Shown here in pieces: positions 23,611 through 37,100 of a stretch of 64,000 nucleotides of DNA; within the stretch, counting starts at the first letter, position 1, and every line of letters starts with the position of its first letter. Origin of the DNA: Rhizophagus clarus (Eukaryota; Glomeromycota; Glomeromycetes; Glomerales; Glomeraceae); assembly GCA_015698045.1 (NCBI GenBank), contig BLAL01000252.1, positions 1,550,001 to 1,614,000 on the forward strand, read 5' to 3'. The position numbers and the translations under genes were made by a program. Under the pieces are notes generated by a model. It worked only from the letters and a program-made list of their open reading frames with translations, did no database searches and was not told where the DNA came from.

Positions 23611-25750
23611 TTTAATAGATTAAATTAGCAAATTATATATATGATTATGTCTTTATACCAGATAGTTTGTTATACTATACCAAATAATTTATTTTATTAT
23701 ATATCCTTATAGGATCACACTATATATTTTTTTACATTTATTGAATAGTTTTATTAGAGATATATATAATAAATGAACATTGCATAAATGGGTATTTTCA
23801 ACAACAGATTTTTGTTTATAATATTCTTTTTGCTCTTTCGTAGGTTTGGTATAAACAACTGAAGAAGATATTTAAATTTATAAAATACAAAATCATAAAA
23901 TTTAATGATAATTAATAATATACAATAATACAGTATGTCAATAATAATCACGGAACTTTCATGCTGAAGTTTGAAAAGAAAAAGTATTGTAAAGTAAAAA
24001 AAAAAAAGTAAAATTATTAAATAGACAAATAGACTATAAATAAACTTAATGATTTTATAATGTGATTGTAAGAATGTATATAATAAGTATATAATATTAT
24101 ACTAAATAATTCATTATAATATTAACAAATTTTTTATAATAAAAGTCTAATTAGTTTAAATACTTACTTGGGTTTTTTGCTAAGAAAATGACTTTCTGAA
24201 AAATTTTTTAACTAAATTTTATTGTTAAGCTCATTTTAATCTATTAGTTTTGAAAAATAAAGAACTATGAAAATCTTAATTTTTGGTAAAAAGTTCTCAG
24301 AAGATCATTTTCCTAGCAAAGAATCCACTTTATTATATTAAAGTATAATTATATTATATATTATTGTAATATAAAAATGATGTGATTTTATTATTATCAT
24401 AATAAAGAATTCTTAGTATATTTTATATTTATTAAATATTAAAATCAGTTACTATATAAATTTTTAAATTTGTATAATAAAATTTTTAAAAACTCTTAGA
24501 TAGCTTTAAAATATTACAGTTCAGTCAATATTAATTTATTATGATATATTACTATCATCTGAATCATCTAAATAAAACAAATCTAATAAACTAAAATTTA
24601 ATGCTTTATAATTAAAAAAAAAAATTTTCAGAAAAGTTATAATTACACATCAAATATTAACCCTATAATAATGTAATTACTATCATTCAAATCCTTTCAA
24701 TAAGACAAATCTAATAATATAAATTACATTAAATTTTGATCACTAGATACTGAAATATTCTTAATATATGGTTTTAAAATATTAAACTTTACAAAATTTA
24801 CAAACTTATATAAATAACAGTATTTATATTCTTATGCAAAATTATACTATAATAGATAAACTTATGTATTATTATATTGCATATCTTGAAAAAAAAATAC
24901 ATTAAAAGTACACTAAAAAATATTTTTGAATATTATTAGTTATTGATAAAATTAAAGATATTATTGCTAAAATTGAAATAGAATTTATTATTAAATTTTT
25001 ATTTAAATTATTAAATAAAGATATATTAAGAATGCTTATAAGCTTAAAATTTTATTTTACTATACTATATGTATAAAATTTCTCACTTTGAAAAATGGCT
25101 GAATAATTATAGCCATCATCTGTACATTTCTTATTAATTTTAATTTCCTTGTATTGGGTTCAAATAGTTAGACTAATAATACCTTTAAAAGAGATTTAAC
25201 CTGAATTTGCAAAAGAAATACATTATGAAAAATGGATTTTAATAAACTACTATTTCATAGTTCTTACTTTACTTACTAGAAAAACTTTAAAAGTGATTAG
25301 TTTAATACTTCAGGTTGGTTTAACATACTTTATTAATCAGATTTAGTTGATGAATTCTTTAAATAAATGTATAATATTGAATCTGATTTAAAGAGCTTTA
25401 CAAAAGCATTAATTAAGCCAATGCTATTTCAGCAGGCTTCTTTAAAAGTATTAAGACATGTAGTTATGTCATTGGTAATTGAAATTTTTTTCATCTTGGT
25501 AGTACAGAAAATTTTTTGGGAAATGTCATTGGACTAGCAAGAAAAAAAAGAACTAAAAATAGCATGATTTTTCTAATTAGATAAGATAATGTGAGTAAAT
25601 TTATTGAGAGTAATTTTGTTGAAGTTAGCTTATTAATGCTTAAACTATTAATTTTGCGTAAAAAAATTAGATCAAAAAAAAAAATAATGTTTTTAATACT
25701 TGAATACATAACCTGATTATTAAAGTGAATTCATTATAATTTATATATAT
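23611..25750. other. AT-rich block with possible decayed coding DNA
   Basis: No gene recognised. From about 25080 to 25700 the plus strand has a more protein-like texture: between stops, one frame gives NAISAGFFKSIKTCSYVIGN, then LGNVIGLARKKRTKNSMIF and VSKFIESNFVEVSLLMLKL. It may be an old, C-to-T degraded gene, but I cannot name it. The minus ORF at 25491-25709 is the antisense of this patch. Confidence 0.4.
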
Positions 25751-27602
25751 AATTATGAGAAGCGCGTTTAAAAATTATAATAATTATAAATAACTCTCTC
25801 TCTTGAGTCTGAACAAATTCAAATAAATTATGGTTTTATGGGAATCAGATCAATGTAAATTTTCTTCACAATATCTATATCTATCCGATGATAATGATGA
25901 ATTGCACATTGAACATGAGATATTCCTATGATTAATGAGTAATTTGATTCATAAAGTTAACAATAGGGATGATAAAAATTTACCGTTTATCTGAGAATCT
26001 GAAAATCATGGATTCTAATCGCTCAATTTCCATTTTGTTTGACTTGGTCCTAGAAGGATCATCTGCAAAAAATCCCTTATATATGAAAAAGGCCTATATT
26101 TTTGATGCCTTTAGAACTTTAAGTAAAAAGTGCATGGCGCACTCTTGGCCAAGTTTGATCCTTTAAAAATAAACAACTGCAATTATTTATAATTACATGA
26201 TATAGTGATGTAATTAAATCATAATAGAAATAACATACTTAGAATGCATAACTGATAATATTTTAGCGAAGTAAATCCCTTTTCTGCGCATTTCAGATGA
26301 TCGATTCCACATAATGAAATTTTCGTCCTCTATACTTTTATACATTCATCACTATCCTTAAAGATAGATATGGAAACTGCTCTAGCACTGACCTAATGAT
26401 ATATTTACGCTTCTCTTGGGTGAGATAGAAGTCGGAGGTCTGGATTTTGATTTCCCCTGAGATATAAATAGATGTTGTACTCGCCTCAGTTTTGTTTGGG
26501 CCGATTCCCTTGGAATTATATGAAGAATTGGAGGCATGAATTGGAGGCATGAGTTAATGGAATAAGCGCAGCTGGAATGCTTAACTCAGCTTGTACAGTA
26601 TAGCTTGTGCATTTACCTCAGGCAAGATTTTTTTGGAACAGAGCCGTTTCAGAAATTTTGGTCGCAGGGGTAACTTTCCAAATATACTTTCCATAATCTA
26701 TGATCTCTTGAATAAATAGAATTTTGCTTGGTTTTAACTAAACCACTTTCCCGAAAAATTTAAAATTTTTTTTCAGCCTATAAATAATGTGTAATACACA
26801 CTAATGTCCTTACTAATAATTAATCATTAATGTTTTAATATCCCTGATTTGATTTCTTGTATGCCTTATAGTAACAGTACCAGCATAAATATTGCTAGAT
26901 CGATGAGTAACTTCATTAGATTCTGTCAGAATTGCTTTCCAATGAGAATTTAGGAATTTAAATATTGAACGACTTATTAATCTTGCTTTACAACCATACT
27001 TTCAAAGGAAAGCATCAAGCTCTAATCCGTTTAAGAAAGGAGTGGTATTCAATTCTACAGTAGGTCAATCTAGTCTGAAATTGTGCAAACGTTATTGTTT
27101 CATATTGAGATATTTTTAGATGCATAAGCAGAAGGATTAACAGCATTAATAACGTTATCTAGAAACACCACAAAAATGACATCAATAAAGAGAGGAGAAC
27201 AAAAAAAATACAGAAAAAAGTATATATGAGCGTTTTACAGAGTATAATTAAAGCTATATATAAACTAAACTAATTCATCGATATTGTAATTATTTTAATG
27301 ATTCTTTACTTCTTTAAGCTTTTTTTTATAATTGTTTCCTTTATTTCCATTTTCGCTTTGGGGTATATATCTATACAAAAATTAAGGTAAAGATTTTCAT
27401 CATCCCACTGAAAACCCGGCCATAACAATCTAAAAAAGTCATACTGAAATCGATCTCTCCAAATCAGCAACACAAATTATATAGTAAGTTAGCTCTTTTG
27501 GGTCGCTATTGAGAATTTTTTAAAGCCAATATAGGATGCAATACGAAATCTATGTTCAATATCTTCAAATGTATCAACTAATATCATGTGTATACTATCT
27601 AA
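25751..27602. other. More balanced composition, no gene recognised
   Basis: Composition returns toward that of the left gene block. Short ORFs (25969-26166 plus, 26338-26550 minus) show no recognisable motif. A 13-bp word (CATGCCTCCAATT on the minus strand) is duplicated at about 26528-26553. This could be decayed genes or regulatory DNA. Confidence 0.4.
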
Positions 27603-28117
27603 CTATCGCAACACAATGGAGTTCCATATGTCTATTACATATTCGCACTTGACACATGATTCTTTGACCGTCAATGATTGGTGATTCTTCCTGGGTAAGA
27701 TGAGGGTTCGAGTACAAGAAGATGGTTTGGTCGGGCCTGAAGATTCCCAAGCATCACCTCGAAGGAAACCGATCAATTCATCATATCTGATGGCCACTGT
27801 AATATCCCGAAGTTGTCTTCACTGTTCCGACTGTTTACTGGTCTTAAGAAACGGATCTGATGTCTATTGTAATGTCTGGAAGTTTGGTCTCAGGTAACGG
27901 ATTGACGCACAAACATGAACCGTATCACTTTTCCTTTCTGTTTTGATAACATTTGATATGGCGAAGGTGTCACATTATCTGCTGATGAGAGCAGCTTTAA
28001 CTTTGGTTGTATTATCATTAAACTCTTCACCAATCGTTCCAGACTTTCCATTATATAATCAATTTGTTCCTGTAATGTCATTGTGATGGGCGTAGGTCCA
28101 AAGAAGACTCTATGCAT
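27603..28117 (-). pseudogene. Two adjacent ORF fragments, probable relic of unknown gene
   Basis: On the minus strand an ORF from 28117 (MTLQEQIDYIMESLERLVKS, then LSSADNVTPSPYQMLSKQKG) stops at 27890. A second ORF in another frame covers 27797-27603 (MAIRYDELIGFLRGDAWESS, then CTRTLILPRKNHQSLTVKES). Both read like ordinary soluble protein. No GT-AG intron joining them was obvious, so a frameshifted relic is the simplest view; a multi-exon gene is the alternative. Family not recognised. Confidence 0.4.
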
Positions 28118-28499
28118 CCCAAATCATGATAATTATGGTCGGTTGATACTTTGTTTATCTTCCCTGTAGAACCGAAATGAGTCATTTTTCCCTCTGTTCT
28201 ATATAAAATTGTTCAAACATTCTTTTTCTGTTTTCTCTCCCGCAGTCAACTCTCTTTGTCATTTTTATCTTAAATTCCTAACCACTTGTACGTATTTTAA
28301 AAAGAGAGATACCTTGAACCGTAACTATTTGTTCTAAATTCAGGATTTTTGCAGAAATTCCATGGAAATTGAATGTTAACAGTGCAGATCGGCACAATTG
28401 CCCGCAAAATTGTTTTTAAGGGATCAAGCAAAATGCTCAAACTTGTGAAACAGGTTAAATCTACTTTGTAGTTCAAAATTGTTTAACGCTGGATTGTCT
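28118..28499. other. Spacer, no gene seen
   Basis: Pyrimidine-rich stretch around 28190-28265 and otherwise ordinary sequence. It may hold the 5' region of the minus-strand relic ending at 28117. Confidence 0.4.
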
Positions 28500-29620
28500 T
28501 TTGCAATATGATTTGTGATATTCGATTTTAAACTTGAAATAATATTTCGATTCAATGTTGTTCTTTATTTTATTTTTGGTAAACATCATGTTACATGTTT
28601 TGTAACAATTATTTAATACGTGTTTCATTGTATTCTGTGAAAAAGTTGATCCATGTTTTTATTTATGTTTTTTCTCATAAATGTAAATGTAGCATATAAT
28701 CTCAATTGATTTTGTGAAAAATTTCAGGGACTTGTAATAATAAGATCAGTTTTGAATTTTGAATCAATAAAATAATTTTTAATTATTCTTACAATCATTG
28801 AATGGTCATTTTATTTATTTGTTACGCGTTTTCTGTGAAAAAGTAGATCCGGATTTTCCCGTCCATGTTTTTCCCGTAAATGTAAATGTGGCAAATTCTT
28901 GAATGGATAAAAATTTTCAGGGACTTTAATAAAAAAAAAAAAAATGGGGACCGTGAAACACAGTTTTAGATTTGAATCCAATTATGAGAAAAGTAAGTTT
29001 AATGAATGAACAATTTATTTTATTTGGTACATCATGTCTTACTAACTATGTGTGCTTAGATGATCCAAGTTTTTTCTTTTCCGTAAATGTAAAATGTGGA
29101 AGATTGAAAGATGGATAAAGATTTTTTTTTTTTTTTTTCAGGGATATTACAATAAATTAATGGGGATTCGTGAAATTCAATATTTTTAATTAAAATTTTT
29201 CTATCATGAATGGGCATTTTTTATTTATTTATTATTATTTATTTTATTTTATTTTATTTTTTTTTTTTTTTTTTGGGTAACATCGATATACTTTGTAAAT
29301 AAGTTGGTTGATCCATGTTTTTCATTTTCCGTAAATGTAAGATTTACGGATGGATAAAAATTTTTCAGGACGTACAATAAATAATAGGATCTGTGAAACT
29401 CAGGTTTGGATTTTGAATCCAATACGAGTAAAGTATTTATTTTTTCAATCGTGAATGGCCATTTTTTTTGGGTGACATCTAAGTGAGTGATTTGTGATAG
29501 AATAAGTTTTTCTTTTCCGTAAATGTAAAGTATAGTAAATTCACGGAAGGGAAAAAAATTTTTCAGGAATTTACAACAATAATAAGATCCGGGAAATCCG
29601 GTACTTAATAACCAAAAAAG

Positions 29621-29660
<40 letters not shown>

Positions 29661-29870
29661 AAGGTACGATTATGAATGGTTCATTTTATGGGTAAACATT
29701 CGTTATATATAACTTTTTTTTTTTTAATATTTTTATTATTATTATTTATATTTATTATATTATATTTAATTTAAGATTTACAGGGATTTTTAAGGATTGT
29801 AAATCCGATTTAAAAATGTTTCGATCTCAGAATGATTCATTTTCGCTTATTTCTTTTTATCTTTTATTTC
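28500..29870 (+). repeat. Tandem repeat of about 215 bp with splice-site-like words
   Basis: Six to seven degenerate units. Landmarks per unit are TTTTATTT..GGTAAACATC, GTGAAAAAGTTGATCCATG, TTTTCCGTAAATGTAAATG (near 28680, 28876, 29081, 29330, 29518), then TTTTCAGGGA (near 28725, 28915, 29138, 29365, 29562), and finally a TTTGAATCCAAT-like segment. Most units thus hold a GTAAAT and a pyrimidine-CAG about 40-60 nt apart, like a minimal intron. No ORF spans the units. Confidence 0.7.
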
Positions 29871-30087
29871 AGGGGGAAGGGTTACATATCGGCTATTATA
29901 CGGTTATACGGGTATTATATTATATTTATTATATATAAAATAATGAATGTAACATTTAGTGAAACTAGTTAATCTTCTTTCCTATTCATCGGGAAAATAT
30001 AGAATGTCATAGAAGTAATAACAGAAATTCCTGAAATCAATTTCCATGAGATTGATTGAAGGTAACATTAAATAACCGAATATTGAA

Positions 30088-30285
30088 TAATTCGGATATA
30101 ATAATAAAGGATGAAAATAAAGTAACAATTCGGTACAATTTGAAATTTGGATATAATAAGTTTGAAACGTATAATTTGGATATAATAACTGTAGTGTAAA
30201 ATTCGGATATAATAGATACAATTTACAATTTTGTAATTTGGATATAATAATTTGAATAACGTATTAATTTGGATATAATAGTTTT
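30088..30285 (+). repeat. Cluster of AATTYGGATATAATA motifs
   Basis: The 15-mer AATTTGGATATAATA or AATTCGGATATAATA occurs six times at roughly 26-60 bp spacing (near 30088, 30148, 30174, 30200, 30236 and 30269). Sequence between copies is not conserved, so it is not a simple tandem repeat. A degraded array or a cluster of protein-binding sites are both possible. Confidence 0.6.
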
Positions 30286-30910
30286 AAGTGATTATTTCGA
30301 TTTTTTTTTTTTTTTTTTTTTTTTAAAACGATTTTCATTTAATAAATAATATATAAATAACAAATTTTGATGTGTAAAAAACAAAGTAAACAAATTGATG
30401 ATTATTATTTGTACAAAATCAAAATTTGGGTACAATGGGAATTTTTTGTTATCAATGAACTAAATCTACTTAAATGAAACGAAATTTCTATTGATAAGAT
30501 TCCTTTGTGAAATATATATATGTATATCATCCTTTGTTTAAAATAAAATTAAATTTAGTAAACGGTATCTTTAATATATTTTTACAAAGAAAAATAAACA
30601 AAGAAACCTTTGTCTTTATTATATAGAAAATATTTACATTTTTATTTAACACCGAATTTATTATTATGTCGATATTAACCATTTATTTATAAAAATATAA
30701 TTCAACTTTTATGTAAATATTTTTATTATTTAGTAATAAAAAATTGTAAAGTAACAAAAGTCGCAAAAAAAAAAAAAAAACCTAAAATAAGTAATAATAA
30801 AATCACACAAATCACAATACGAAATCCAAGTATTGTGAATATAAATTTAATACTAGTATACGAGCCTTTTTTGGGTATTTCTTCTTTCGGTTCTTACTCT
30901 CTTTCCTTCA
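30286..30910. other. AT-rich spacer, no gene
   Basis: Homopolymers (T run at 30301-30324, A run near 30765) and low-complexity sequence. No ORF of interest. Confidence 0.5.
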
Positions 30911-30974
30911 TTATCAGTTATCACTTATCAATTATCACCCTCTATTATCACCTGTCTTCATTATCACTTTTATC
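30911..30974 (-). promoter_or_regulatory. Dense cluster of GATA motifs
   Basis: Seven TTATC words (GATAA on the minus strand) begin at 30911, 30918, 30925, 30932, 30945, 30961 and 30970 within 64 bp. GATAA is the core site of fungal GATA factors. Close, nearly 7-bp-phased copies could be a regulatory cluster or a short degraded tandem repeat; no adjacent gene start is evident. Confidence 0.4.
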
Positions 30975-33542
30975 TCAAACACATTAGGGAATGTTCTCGG
31001 AGATGAATCCAGATCACTGAAAGAACATGTCGTTACATTTCTTTTTATTTCCGGTAATTCACCATTCTAATATGAGAAAGAATGTAGGCATATATAAGGA
31101 TTACATGTGTAAACGGATGAATAACGTCGTTAAAGACGATTCAAAGAAAAGTAAAAAAAAGGAAAGGAAAAAAGTAACAAGGAAAGTAAATATAATAAAT
31201 TGATTGGAAAGAAATACGTACATATATCCGAATTATTGTTACGAATTAATTGACAAATGACAAGTTTTCTGGGTTGTATAACCTAAACTTTAAAGTATAA
31301 TATGCATACAAATATAATATAATATGCATACAAGTGATATACCCAATTATTCGGACCCATAGATAACGTTTAATTCGTATAACATTTGCCAAGTCTCGCG
31401 AATTTAATTTATGCGAATATGAACAAACAATACATGTAATACGCGGTTAATATTTTTTTCCTAATATATTATTTACTGATAGTACGAACAGGTATAACCC
31501 TGATTTTATTTTATTCCAAATCAATACTGATTAATAGATAATTTTATTTTATTCTAACTACTTTCTACTATTACTATTAACTATTTATACATATACTAAT
31601 TATCACATATATACGTAGAGTACGTATATGGAAGGTCTTTATCAAAAAAAAAACACAACTAATCTCGGAAACCTTGTCTAACATGATAATTTAGATTTCA
31701 AAAAAAAAAAAAAAAATATATATTCCCACAAGTTTCTGTTGATTGAAACGAAAATCGGTCATAAATAGTAAATAAATAAAACGTTTATCTTTTTTCTGAA
31801 ACAAGCGATTTCTAAAAATGTTTCTTATTTCTTTATTATATATTTTTATAATACTCTTTTAATTATCTAACGAAAGGAATTTTTAATTTTGGAATTCGGA
31901 ATTTTTTTTTTTTAATATAAAATTTAATAAATTTATTATGATTTTTCTTATTCATTATTAAAAAAACTTACAATCAGAATTTATCGCAACTTTTAAATAA
32001 TCTCGAAATTATAACATCCTGACCCGCATTATGCCGATCTTTTAGCTGGCTTTAAGTATAAAAAAGGGGGTACAAAATATAGTGTGTTCGATATTGAGTT
32101 TCATGTGTAAACTGATTAAATTTTGATACAGTACAACGATTTATCATCTCCTTCATTAGCCGTAAAGTTCATCATTTTATTATTTTATTATTATTATTCT
32201 TTCATCATCATTCTTTATTTATTATTTTATCGATTTTTGGTTCAAAAAAACATATCATCCAAGTTACACGACGATCTTTTTAGCACCCTGATTTCTACAA
32301 ATGACGTTAATAAGTTGACTATCATGATCATTTGCACCTTTGCACCAATAAAATTTTTATTTGATAGAGTATTATAAAAATGTAAATATGAATAAAATAA
32401 TTTGGAAGATTCTTTTAAAATAAAATAAATAAAAAATAAAAAAAAAAAAACTTTTTTTAATATTAATTGTTATTAATTGTTTATTTATTTATTTATTTGT
32501 TTTATCTTTTTTGATATACACAAGGTTATACAAGATCGAAATTAGGTAGTTGGTACCCAAAGTGAAAGAAAAAAAAAGGGACGTGGGTTAAAGGGTGAGA
32601 GGGAATGAGAAGTCACAAAAAAAAAAGAGGGTTCATTAAATAAATTCACTAAATTTTTTTTTTTTTTTTTCTCTCTTTTTTTCCCGTATTGTATATAAAT
32701 ATATACTATTCTTTTTTTAAAAAGAAACATTTCGGCCGAAATAATAAATAAATCGTGTAACAAATTTAAAATTACTGCGTTAATATCCATGTTGTATCGT
32801 ACGTGCTGTATTCGTGCGCTTGTTAATATCCGTGCAAGTTAGTATCTGTGCAGACTGTGTGCCATATCCGTGCTAGTTAGTATCTGTGTTAATATGAAAG
32901 GAAATTAAAGGGAGTGAAAGAATTATATATCTATGCTAATATCTTCGCGCTTAATATAATTAATAATGTAATAATAATTCGCGTTATTAATTATTAAGTT
33001 GGAAAAAAATTATTCAAACTGAAAAGACAAAAAAGTTAATGCACAATTAAATATTTTTATATTATTTATTCACTTTGGAAAATATTGTTATTGTAAAAAA
33101 AATTCCATTTCCTTTTATATAACTTTGATTTTTAGTAATAAAAGTAATAAAAAACAAAAAAGTTGAAACAAATAAAATAAAAAAAAAAAATGTATATTTC
33201 TAAATACGATATATATTTAACATATTCAACGTAATAAATCTAATTGTAACGGAAAAATAAACGAAAGTGAAAAATAATTTTTCGATCGAATTCGCTAACA
33301 TAATTATCGAAAGAACGAGCGATAAAAAAAAAAAAAAAATAAAAAAAATCCATTTTACATAATTTACATAGAATGACGAATGATATAAACTAAAAAGAAA
33401 TTTTTTTTACTTTAAACAAATGAGGAATAATAACTTTTTTTTTTAAAAAAACAAATCTTAAAATTGCCAAAATAAAAACTTATTGTGCTATAAAATAAAC
33501 GAGTTAAGTTTTCTTATCGTATTTTATATTGACCGTAACCTT
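30975..33542. other. Gene-poor stretch downstream of HMG-box gene
   Basis: No gene recognised. A short imperfect repeat of TATCCGTGC..AGTTAGTATCTGTG occurs at about 32826-32890. Long A and T runs are common (32650-32670, 33325-33345). The ORFs at 32123-32377 and 32542-32790 are low-complexity. It includes the 3' region of the minus-strand HMG gene. Confidence 0.5.
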
Positions 33543-34148
33543 TTAATACGGTCCACGAAATGAACGACACATTCTTCTATCGTAATTATTATCATCAGCA
33601 ATCGATAATAGATGATTGATCGACGGTAACGGTTGTGAGTAATTTTCATTATTATTACTATTTGAAGGTGGCGTACTTTGGTTCACTTGTAGCTGAGATG
33701 GAATATTTTCAAAGAAAAGATCTTTGATAGGGTATTTGTTTGCGCGTTTTTTCGGTTTGAACACATAATCAGGATATATACGAATATGAACTTTTCTTGC
33801 CAAATCGGCAATTATTTGATAAGTATTCTTTACCTCCGAATTCTCAGAACTCCACCATTTTGCCGCTTTTGTAGATACAAATGGTAGATTAGAAGAAAGT
33901 TCATGGCCATACTTAGATTTTACTTTGGCCATGAAATCACGACGATAAATTACGAATGAATTCTGCGGTCTTGGTATATTTCCTTTACGAGACCTTTTTT
34001 TAGGACATATCAAACTTTCGATAGGTAACGAAATTTGGCGTAATATTTTGGAATAGGTCGATGGGTCTAATTCCGCTAGAACTTCTTCTATTGCGGAGTA
34101 CGTTGGTGTTGAAGGAGATTGAGGTGGGGAATGCATATATGAATTCAT
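33543..34148 (-). CDS. HMG-box protein, MATA_HMG type
   Basis: Sequence-specific HMG-box DNA-binding protein of the mating-type (MATA_HMG) class, presumably nuclear. Single exon, 201 aa from the ATG at 34148. An upstream ATG at 34268 would add 40 residues dominated by Lys and Phe from homopolymers and is judged 5' UTR. The HMG box spans about residues 53-134: IPRPQNSFVIYRRDFMAKVK, a central AAKWWSSENSEVKNTYQIIA segment, and the C-terminal basic YPDYVFKPKKR. The N-terminus is Pro/Ser-rich (MHSPPQSPSTPTYSA); the C-terminus is Asn/Ser-rich. HMG-box genes of this class are known to be greatly expanded in Rhizophagus. A role in mating is therefore not implied. CCAAT words occur near 34340 and 34367 upstream. 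Confidence 0.9.
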   Translation of the reverse strand: MNSYMHSPPQSPSTPTYSAIEEVLAELDPSTYSKILRQISLPIESLICPKKRSRKGNIPRPQNSFVIYRRDFMAKVKSKYGHELSSNLPFVSTKAAKWWSSENSEVKNTYQIIADLARKVHIRIYPDYVFKPKKRANKYPIKDLFFENIPSQLQVNQSTPPSNSNNNENYSQPLPSINHLLSIADDNNYDRRMCRSFRGPY

Positions 34149-37100
34149 AGAATTCACAAAGGTAAAAGGTATAAAGAGCGAAAAAATAATGAAAAAAATT
34201 ATTTGACGATAAAAAATTTTTTTTTTTTTTTTTGATGTGAAAATAAAATTAGTAAAACAGATATGCATATATATATATAATTTTTTTTTTTTTTTTTTTT
34301 TAAAAAAAACAAGTATTATTAAAAAAGGGAAAACACGCGACCAATCAGTTTATGAAAAAAAGCTTGGACCAATTTGATATATGTTATTGTTTAAAGAAAA
34401 AAAAAAAAATCTTATCAATCTGGAACTGCTTTTATATTTCTTTGTGAGTATTTTAAGCATATAAAAAAAGGTCTTCAAACTCCGATAATACTTAAAATGG
34501 AAGGATATTAAAAAATTTTTTTTTTTATAATACAATAAAATTATATTATTAGTATTATTATTATTATTGTTATTATATATATATATATGTATTTTTTTTT
34601 TTTTTTTTTTGATCATGAATGTAACTTATACACGTTTTAATGATTAAAAACTTCAATGAATGAATAATTACTAGTAAAAGATCATCTTTTTTATAATACA
34701 GGGAATAAATATATGGAATCATATGGAACATCATAATTCATTTTTTTTTTTTTTTTTTTTTTTTGAAAAAAAAAAGGCTATAAAAAAAATCACCTCATAT
34801 TAATATTTTTTAATGTACTACAATAACTACAATTCTCAAAAGATGGTTTAAGATTAGGTTTTTTTTCTTTTTCTTTATTCCTTTTATTTTATTTTATTTT
34901 TGTTTATATACACGGAAATTCATGTTTCATATTAAGGGTATTAAATGTGATGTAGTGATATTCACGGGTAATAATTAAATTACAATGATTAATATACATG
35001 TGTTGTGACTTCTAGAACTAAACAAATAATTTATTTTAATAAATTTTTGATCATAAAAAAAAAAAAATTCGCAATATTTATTGTGAAACAAATAAATATT
35101 GAATTCTAAATAAAATAATAATAATAATAATAATAAATAAAAAAAAAAAAAAAAAAAAAAAAAAGATAAAATAAATAAATAAAAATAATATATTAAGCAT
35201 ATACAACATATAAATATAAATAGATAAATATAAATATAAATATATAAATAAATAAATATATATATATGTATATTGTATGCATATTACGTATATAATTCGG
35301 CTCAACTTTTTTTTTTTTTTAAAAAAAACAATACAAAAAAGACCACACAATTTTTATACCCTCTTTATAATTATCAACTTCTTATTTAAGAAATTCTTAT
35401 GAATTTTCTTTTTTTTTTCTTCATATATTTTTTTTTTACATGTAAATACATTTTTTATATGTACAGTATAATATATATATATATATATTTTTTTTTTAAA
35501 AAAAAAAAAAAACGTTTATCATTAATGATCTTTTGAATTTCGTAAATTATGAATGGACATTTGTTCAAAAAAAGCCGAATTAACAATTATATACAATAAA
35601 AAATATTTTCTTTGTTTGAAAATAATTAATAATAATTGTTATTATGATTTGTGACAAACAAGAAAATGACAAATATGGAATATTTTGCAATTATTGGGAA
35701 ATTTTCTACGTCATATCAACCAATTACAAGTTATCAACCAATTACAATCCATTTTTATCGATTGTTTATCGGTCTAGTTAAAGAAAAGATCCATAGATCG
35801 GGTCGATACGATCGTCGAATATCAATCAGCTGAGAATTTTATCGACCATGATCGTCGAATTTTTAATTCACTTACATTTTCCTAAAGGATCTCGACTGAA
35901 AAAAAAAAAGAAAAAAAGAAAAAAAGAAAAAAAAAAGACAATCAATTCAATATAATTGTAATTTACATAACATTAAATATATTAAGATATTTGCCGCAAA
36001 TTATTATGCAATATGTGTTACAACTTTGATTGGTTATAATTTAAAGTTCATTGATGTTCTAAATAATATGGGGTGTACACATATTCTTTGATAATCATAT
36101 GAACTAGACCGAAACCTTTATGATTGATTAATGATGAGTTCCCCGTACATTTTTTTTATCAAAATTCATCAAAAAATATTCGTAAACAATGAACAAATTT
36201 TTGTAAATAAATTATATCATCGTTAACTTTGGCAATAATTTCCGATGATTAAAATTGGTTAATTGGCAACCCGTTTACCCCACCTTTCATATATACATAT
36301 TGTTGCAAAAATGAACAATTCATTTTGACATTTCGCTTGACATTTTGGCAAGGGATGGCATTATGAAATATGAATTAAAGTAATATATTTGATAACTTTA
36401 ATGATTGTTTTCCAAATAAAGATTTTAATTTATCGAACGTGAAAGATAAGATAAATTCTTATTAGATTTGATTGTCAAATCATTTTTATTTATGACGTAA
36501 CATAACGTAAACTGTAATTAAAATTACCCGTAATTGTTAGCAAATTTAGTAAGTAAAAAAAAGGGGAACTACTTGATTACGTAATTCCTGTTACGAAATT
36601 TTTTGAATCCTTAAAATATCGGAATTTACTTTAAAAGTAATATGCATGCTTTTTTTTAATCAGGTGCACCTCCAATGAGAAAGTACGTTATTATTTTTTC
36701 ACAAAAGGTATAAATTTTGATTGTTCTCTTGTTTTTGAACGGATGGTGATTGATGATGATTGATTTCCCGAAATGTCTCGTATTTTTTCAAAAAGTACAT
36801 TTCACAATAATACTTTGTTCAAAAAGAAATATGACCATAAATGACCTTTTTTGTTATTTTGTTTTGAAAAAAAGGAACAAACCTTCATTAAAAATTACAT
36901 TGTATTTTGTTATTATTTTCCTGTTCCTGTAAGGAATTTTTTTGTCTCAATACGAAAATAATTAACTATTGTCTCTCAGGGTTTAAACCATAACATGTAT
37001 TATTTATGTTATAGTTAATTTACGGGTACAAATTTTTAAATTCGGGATTTAACTTTCTTGGTATTTTTTTCATAATTGTTAATGAATCACCAGTATAATT

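Noticed and set aside
23573..23720. Another poly(T)-headed insertion after the satellite
   Set aside because: No target duplication and no AATAAA on the minus strand at the right distance.
34149..34268. N-terminal extension of the HMG-box protein from ATG 34268
   Set aside because: The 40 residues come from homopolymer and AT-rich DNA and are unlike HMG family N-termini; the start at 34148 is preferred.
35078..35350. 90-codon ORF
   Set aside because: Made of TA, ATA and poly(A) tracts; low complexity.
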